Shown here: in pieces, positions 61,513-64,000 of the stretch
Layout of the letters: the number at the start of each line of letters is the position of its first letter
Position numbering within the stretch: the first letter of the stretch is position 1
Assembly (NCBI GenBank): GCA_017512425.1
Contig: JAFWGI010000004.1
Location: forward strand, 62,001 to 126,000
DNA length: 64,000 nucleotides
Source: Hyphomicrobium sp.
GTDB taxonomy: Bacteria; Pseudomonadota; Alphaproteobacteria; Rhizobiales; Hyphomicrobiaceae
Direction of reading: 5' to 3'
Made by a program: the position numbers and the translations under genes
The notes under the pieces: model-generated
Databases searched by the model: none
Told to the model about the DNA's origin: nothing
The model's input: the letters and a program-made list of their open reading frames with translations, nothing else

Positions 61513-62470
61513 CGCCGTTTGAAATCGTCACGCCTTCGTCGCGATCGCGCGCGAGCAGCAGCGGCCCGTCGAGATCAGTCCACTCCGCGTCTTGAGCCAG
61601 AATTATTGCTGGCGCGATGGCGAGCGACGTCGCGACCATCGATCCGACCATGATTTTCATACCGGCAGTGCGCGCCGCGCGGTGCAGTTCAAGCGCGCCG
61701 GTCAGACCGCCGGCCTTGTCCAGCTTGATGTTGACGGCGTCGTAGAGGCCAGCGAGGCGTTCGATGTCGCGGGCCGTGTGCACGCTTTCGTCGGCGCATA
61801 CTGGAATAGGTTTGCGGATCGTTCGCAGCGGTTCATCGGCGCCTTCGGGCAGAGGCTGTTCGATCGTCTCGAAGCCGAGTTCGGCCGCGAGCGAAAGGAG
61901 CGGCACGAGCATGTCCGCTGTCCAGGCTTCATTTGCGTCGGCAATCAGCCGCGCATCAGGGCGTGCGGCGCGAACGGCCTGCATACGTTCAGCGTCGCCT
62001 GCGCCGCCGAGCTTCAGTTTGAGGAGCGGCAGATGACGGGCGCCGCGCGCTTTCGCCGCCATGATTTCGGGCGTGTCAAGGCTCAGCGTGAATGCCGTCG
62101 TCACGGGTTTCAGCGGCGGCAAGCGCAGGATGTCAGCGACGCGCATTCCTTTGCGTTTGGCCTCGTAATCCCACAGCGCGCAATCGACGGCGTTGAGCGC
62201 CGCACCCGCCGGAAGCGCGGCCGCCAACGCATCGCGATCAGCGATTTCACCGAGCGCTTCTATGGCTTGCAAGGATGCTGCGACAGATTCCGCATACCGC
62301 GCGTAGGGAACCGCTTCACCGCGGCCCGTGAGAGTGCCATCGCCGACATGCACGACAATGACGTCGGCGGCCGTCTTCGCACCGCGCGCGATTTTGAACA
62401 CGTCGCGCAGCGGCCAGGTCTCGTGTCGCGCAGTGATGCTGAGGCGGGGCTGATCGGTCGTCAGCGGCAA
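61478..62470 (-). CDS. dgcA: Enolase-superfamily dipeptide (L-Ala-D/L-Glu) epimerase
   Basis: 330 residues. Acid/base lysines of the superfamily: K-x-K in LPLLKLKLGGAGD and the second in AVNIKLDKAGGLTGAL. Metal ligands are in RLIADANEAWT, ETIEQPLPEGAD and PVCADESVHTARD; the substrate loop is WTDLDGPLLLA. It probably epimerises Ala-Glu from peptidoglycan tripeptides. Two nt downstream of the coiled-coil gene, hence co-transcribed. The symbol refers to the dipeptide-epimerase type of Hyphomicrobiales. Confidence 0.9.
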   Translation of the reverse strand: MPLTTDQPRLSITARHETWPLRDVFKIARGAKTAADVIVVHVGDGTLTGRGEAVPYARYAESVAASLQAIEALGEIADRDALAAALPAGAALNAVDCALWDYEAKRKGMRVADILRLPPLKPVTTAFTLSLDTPEIMAAKARGARHLPLLKLKLGGAGDAERMQAVRAARPDARLIADANEAWTADMLVPLLSLAAELGFETIEQPLPEGADEPLRTIRKPIPVCADESVHTARDIERLAGLYDAVNIKLDKAGGLTGALELHRAARTAGMKIMVGSMVATSLAIAPAIILAQDAEWTDLDGPLLLARDRDEGVTISNGVIAPPSPALWG

Positions 62471-62472
62471 AC

Positions 62473-64000
62473 TCAGCTGATCCGTCCGCTCGCGTGCGCC
62501 AGGAACAGATAGACGCGGCCGGTGTCGGAGATGAGGTGCGAATGCGCCATGCGACCGGTTGGGTCGCGCGTATCGGCGTCTTTGATGATGCGTTCAAAAT
62601 CCGACAGATAGCGCGATACGGTCTGCGCCAGGTCGGGGTCGGTTTTGACGCGCGCGGCGATCTGATCGAAGGCGTTCCGCGCGTCCGGCGAATAGATGCT
62701 GCGCACCATGACGTTGCGCTGTCCGCCGCGAATGCGGTTCCAGATCGCGGATGCCGTTCCCGGATCAACCGCGCGGGCGATGACGCCGACATCGAGGCGG
62801 AAGGGTTCGGCGCGCGCGCGGGCGGCGGCGTCGCTGGCGATTTGAGCGGCTTCTTCTGCGGCGGCGCGGGCTTCTGCCTGCGCCTCCTCGTCATGCGAGG
62901 CGCGCGCCAGCAAATCGCCGAGCGACCAACCCTCGCGGCCATCAGGCGCGCGGGTGCGCGCTGAAACCGGCGCTGGGTCGAACGCCGAGGGGGCCATCGA
63001 CGACGGCAATGACGCGGCAATCGCCGGCGGCGTGCGCGAAATCGCTTTCAAAGCCCCTGTGGGGACTTCAGGCGTGATCACGTCGCGCTGCGACACGGTT
63101 CGCGACGAAATCTGCGTCAGGTGATCGAGCGCTTTCAATTGGTCGGCGAGCGCGCGGCGCATTGCGTCGGCCGTGTCGCGGCTGCTCGCCGGCAATCGTG
63201 CGGCTTCCTCGCGAATGCGCGCCTGTTCGCGGGCCAGCGTTTCGGCGGCCTGGACGGCGCGCGCCCGCGTTTCATCCGATGCGGTTGCAAGCCGCGACGA
63301 CAGCGTTTCGAATTCGCGCGAGAGCTCGCCCGAGACGCTATTGAAGCGCTGGCGCAGATCGCTCAGCGTGCGCTCGCTTTCGGCCTCTGTCTGCGTTTTG
63401 ACGCGCTCAAGTTCCGCGATCAGCGTCCGCGACCGCGTCTCGGTGCCGTCACGCAGTTCCGACGCAAGCGATTTGGCGCGGGCTTCGATGTTCGACAGCG
63501 AGCCTTCAATGTTGGTCGAGTAGTCGGCCATCGTGCGGCCGAACTCATCCGCCTTGCCGGACAAGCGATCGAGTGTGCGCGTCAGGTCGGCATGACGCGT
63601 TTGCAACGTCGAGTCGATGCGCAGGTTGGCGTCGCTCAAGTTGTCGGCGACCTTCAGGATCTGCTGACCCTGATCTTCGAAACGATTGGTGACGCCGTGG
63701 ATCTGCGAGAACAGGTTCTCGGCGACGTTCTGCAGCACGTTCGACTGATGCGACAGGCCGTCGATCGCTTTCATTGTCTGGCGCGTGATGTTCTCGCTCG
63801 TGCGGCGAACCGCGTTGACGCCGTTCATCACCGAGTCATCGAGATCGGCTGCCTGCCGCGTCATCGTCTCGCTGAACGTGCGGGCGTGCAGATCGAGCGC
63901 ATCGGTCAGCAGCGCGGCCTTCTGGCTGACGGCGCTATCGATCGCCGACGTCGAGCGTACGATCTGGTCGTCGAACAATTCGAGACGGCGCTGGAAGGCA
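62473..64000 (-). CDS. C-terminal part of a large coiled-coil protein, possibly GPR/RgsE-like growth-pole protein (5' end outside window)
   Basis: The frame is open to the window edge; a TTG at 63978 is not a credible start. 509 codons visible. Up to about residue 300 the sequence is helical, apolipoprotein-like: LDDSVMNGVNAVRRTSENIT, QILKVADNLSDANLRIDSTL, ALADQLKALDHLTQI. A low-complexity hinge follows, then a compact C-terminal domain VIARAVDPGTASAIWNRIRG and LISDTGRVYLFLAHASGRIS. A long helical protein with this kind of tail fits the very large (about 2000-residue) growth-pole-ring protein of Agrobacterium and S. meliloti. The identification is by recall only. Confidence 0.7.
   Translation of the reverse strand, partial: AFQRRLELFDDQIVRSTSAIDSAVSQKAALLTDALDLHARTFSETMTRQAADLDDSVMNGVNAVRRTSENITRQTMKAIDGLSHQSNVLQNVAENLFSQIHGVTNRFEDQGQQILKVADNLSDANLRIDSTLQTRHADLTRTLDRLSGKADEFGRTMADYSTNIEGSLSNIEARAKSLASELRDGTETRSRTLIAELERVKTQTEAESERTLSDLRQRFNSVSGELSREFETLSSRLATASDETRARAVQAAETLAREQARIREEAARLPASSRDTADAMRRALADQLKALDHLTQISSRTVSQRDVITPEVPTGALKAISRTPPAIAASLPSSMAPSAFDPAPVSARTRAPDGREGWSLGDLLARASHDEEAQAEARAAAEEAAQIASDAAARARAEPFRLDVGVIARAVDPGTASAIWNRIRGGQRNVMVRSIYSPDARNAFDQIAARVKTDPDLAQTVSRYLSDFERIIKDADTRDPTGRMAHSHLISDTGRVYLFLAHASGRIS

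Overview
The window reads as a chromosomal segment of a GC-rich alphaproteobacterium, most likely order Hyphomicrobiales (Rhizobiales). Indications are the linked trpE and trpGDC-moaC-moeA blocks, the tpiA-secG-pyrG block, a eukaryote-type glutamine synthetase (glnII) with a divergent GstI-like (DUF2735) gene, an ECF sigma/ChrR pair, a coiled-coil protein resembling the rhizobial growth-pole protein GPR/RgsE, and a PqqA peptide very like those of methylotrophs. No rRNA, tRNA, insertion sequence or prophage was recognised.

Layout. 1-988: remains of a type I-E CRISPR-Cas locus, namely the HD part of Cas3 (+ strand), the N-terminal part of Cas5e on the opposite strand, and two 30-base type I-E-like repeats facing each other. 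989-5660: gcvT-gcvH-gcvP (minus strand) behind a tandem glycine riboswitch. 5821-8047: an L,D-transpeptidase and a lone dTDP-4-dehydrorhamnose reductase. 8215-13514: a nitrogen block with a divergent ammonium transporter under a sigma-54 promoter, a small membrane companion, glutaminase, and gstI/glnII. 13555-23902: glutathione transferase, PHB depolymerase, a periplasmic-binding-protein/pentameric-channel fusion, an ABC exporter pair, two exported proteins sharing a C-terminal cysteine motif, a hydrolase and small unknowns.

24041-33414: moeA, moaC, trpC, trpD, trpG, then (after two or three unrelated genes) trpE and a PpiD-like foldase, all minus strand except one small membrane protein. 33598-38831: tpiA, secG and pyrG. 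38846-43466: an inserted block with an acetyltransferase, an outer-membrane barrel, a PRC-barrel protein, two rRNA-modifying enzymes and a free-standing pqqA that is too short for ordinary ORF calling. 43535-44401: kdsA.

45024-50588: an ECF sigma/ChrR anti-sigma island resembling the singlet-oxygen response locus of Rhodobacter. A FAD oxidoreductase, a DUF1365 protein and a cyclopropane-fatty-acid-synthase family enzyme run rightward. Sigma, anti-sigma and a short-chain dehydrogenase run leftward. The same two-block promoter motif with identical 16-base spacing precedes both transcripts. 50656-60110: KefB-type antiporter, transketolase, phosphoglycerate kinase, CcdA, ThiD, a possible structured RNA with a terminator, and a FadL-type porin. 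60286-64000: MFS transporter, dipeptide epimerase, and the C-terminal part of a long coiled-coil protein that leaves the window.

The strongest candidates for novelty are the channel fusion (16276-18573), the scrambled CRISPR remnant (1-869), the orphan pqqA with its own terminator (43319-43466), the amt companion peptide, and the paired exported proteins with a shared CR-FSAAIA-VPCE tail.
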